The notes under the pieces are model-generated. The model did no database searches. It was not told the origin of the DNA and was given only the letters and a program-made list of their open reading frames with translations. A stretch of DNA of 31,682 nt from CAZBMD01 sp964493325 (GTDB taxonomy: Bacteria > Babelota > Babeliae > Babelales > RVW-14). A program made the translations under genes and the position numbers. The stretch covers positions 1 to 31,682 of the forward strand of contig CAZBMD010000012.1 of the NCBI GenBank assembly GCA_964493325.1, written 5' to 3'. Positions 30,724-31,682 of the stretch are shown piece after piece; the first letter of the stretch is position 1, and each line of letters opens with the position of its first letter.

Positions 30724-31682
30724 ATGAAGCAATTATTCTCTTTACAAAATCTCATCAAAATCGTTTTTTCATTTTTGCTGATATCACATGTATCAGGGCT
30801 TAAAGCGACAGCCCCTTTGTTTGTTTTAGAACATAATGACTTAATAATTGACGTTGCGGCAGTTACGACAGCTGATAGTGAAACGCTGTTCATAACTGGG
30901 TCTCATGATGGTACAGCAAACATATGGAACAACAATGGCGTTTGTTTGGCAACCTTGCGTCATGGAGGCCGGGTTGATTCTGTTGCAGCTGTTATAACAG
31001 CTGCTGGTGAACCGTTGTTTATAACTGGGTCTGATGATTCGACAGCAAACATATGGAACAGCGTTGGTGATTGTTTGGCAACTTTGCGCCATGAAGGCAG
31101 GGTTGGTTCCGTTGCTGCTGTTACAACAGCTGATGAAGGAACTTTGTTCATAACTGGGTCTTGGGATAAGACAGCAAAAATATGGAATAGTGTTGGTGAT
31201 TGTTTGGCAACCTTGCGCCATGGAGAAACGAATGACTGGGTTTGTTCTGTGGCTGCTGTTACAACAGTTGGTGGCGAAACTTTGTTCATAACTGGATCTT
31301 GGGATAAGACAGCAAAAATATGGAACAGCGCTTGTGATTGTTTGGCAACTTTACAACATGATCACATGGTTTTTTCTGTTGCTGCTGTTACAACAGCTGC
31401 TGGTGAAACGTTGTTCATAACTGGATCTTGGGATAGGACAGCAAAGATATGGAATAGTGTTGGTGATTGTTTGGCAACCTTGCACGATGATGGCTCGGTT
31501 ACTTCCGTAGCTGCTGTTACAACAGCTGCTGGTGAAACGTTGTTCATAACGGGGTCTGCGGATAAGACAGCAAAGATATGGAGCAGATATGGTGATTGTT
31601 TTGCAACCTTGCGCCATGGAGAAACGAATGACTGGGTTCGTTCCGTTGCTACTGTTACAACAGTTGATGGTAAAACACTGTT
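30724..31682 (+). CDS. Secreted WD40 propeller protein, 3' end outside window
   Basis: The frame is open from ATG 30724 to the last base (319 codons and two bases), with no stop, so it is a partial gene. A signal peptide (about 1-25, FSFLLISHVSG) resembles that of the first WD40 protein. Six complete blades follow plus the start of a seventh, with the core FITGSWDKTAKIWNSVGDCLATL. A four-residue insertion (ETND) occurs between blades 3/4 and again between 6/7, within an almost identical DNA stretch 396 bp apart. The ribosome site is AAAAAGG, nine bases before the ATG. It is the third member of the tandem WD40 family. Confidence 0.87.
   Translation, partial: MKQLFSLQNLIKIVFSFLLISHVSGLKATAPLFVLEHNDLIIDVAAVTTADSETLFITGSHDGTANIWNNNGVCLATLRHGGRVDSVAAVITAAGEPLFITGSDDSTANIWNSVGDCLATLRHEGRVGSVAAVTTADEGTLFITGSWDKTAKIWNSVGDCLATLRHGETNDWVCSVAAVTTVGGETLFITGSWDKTAKIWNSACDCLATLQHDHMVFSVAAVTTAAGETLFITGSWDRTAKIWNSVGDCLATLHDDGSVTSVAAVTTAAGETLFITGSADKTAKIWSRYGDCFATLRHGETNDWVRSVATVTTVDGKTL

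Noticed and set aside
30880..31682. Regular repeats of about 120-130 bp that might suggest a CRISPR array or satellite DNA
   Set aside because: The repeats are in-frame WD40 blades without short palindromic direct repeats or unique spacers of constant size.

Overview
The window looks like a piece of a small, AT-rich chromosome from a host-associated Gram-negative-type bacterium. The best guess is the Candidatus Dependentiae (TM6/Babeliae) lineage or a similar protist-associated group. This rests on gene content (secreted ankyrin and WD40 propeller proteins, an exported degenerate AAA+ domain, scattered cell-wall genes, decayed IS elements), not on a marker-gene comparison. The envelope appears didermic: there is a 696-aa beta-barrel protein ending in Phe, a GspF/PilC subunit, a lipoprotein and many signal peptides.

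Layout. 1-190: two minus-strand tRNAs (Ser-GCU, cut by the window edge, and Arg-ACG). 301-3323: a plus-strand block with a DUF167 protein, GspF/PilC, tRNA-Leu(CAA), a HIT protein and a membrane-anchored alpha/beta hydrolase, closed by a bidirectional terminator. 3372-5952: a peroxiredoxin divergent from thioredoxin reductase, then a convergent NrnA-type DHH phosphoesterase. 6430-7833: a divergent FolC-like Mur-ligase-fold enzyme behind a consensus-like promoter and two adjacent leader hairpins. 8155-9372: a secreted ankyrin protein bracketed by two diverged 130-bp direct repeats. 9675-12866: minus-strand mraY, pheS and galU. 13059-17887: ruvX, a Cys-rich secreted protein, an FAD oxidoreductase, an acidic exported protein and a MEMO1-AMMECR1 fusion lipoprotein. 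18054-22338: a large secreted protein of unknown function, thioredoxin, an exported degenerate AAA+ protein and an alpha-type carbonic anhydrase. 22509-22593: a palindromic repeat element. 22710-27468: an outer-membrane barrel, murC and an aminotransferase. 27590-28217: a membrane protein behind tRNA-Ala(GGC). 28414-31682: a tandem WD40 family, with one complete seven-blade secreted propeller, one fragment next to IS5-like and possible IS30-like transposase remnants, and one propeller that runs off the window end.

How genes work together. trxA, trxB and the peroxiredoxin make an almost complete NADPH-to-peroxide reduction chain. mraY and murC are dispersed parts of peptidoglycan synthesis, galU supplies UDP-glucose for envelope glycans, and pheS is found without pheT. 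The most unusual material is exported: the WD40 family, the ankyrin protein, the pseudo-AAA+ protein, the MEMO1-AMMECR1 lipoprotein and the 729-aa protein. All are plausible periplasmic, surface or host-facing factors. All functional assignments come from reading motifs by eye; no database search was run.
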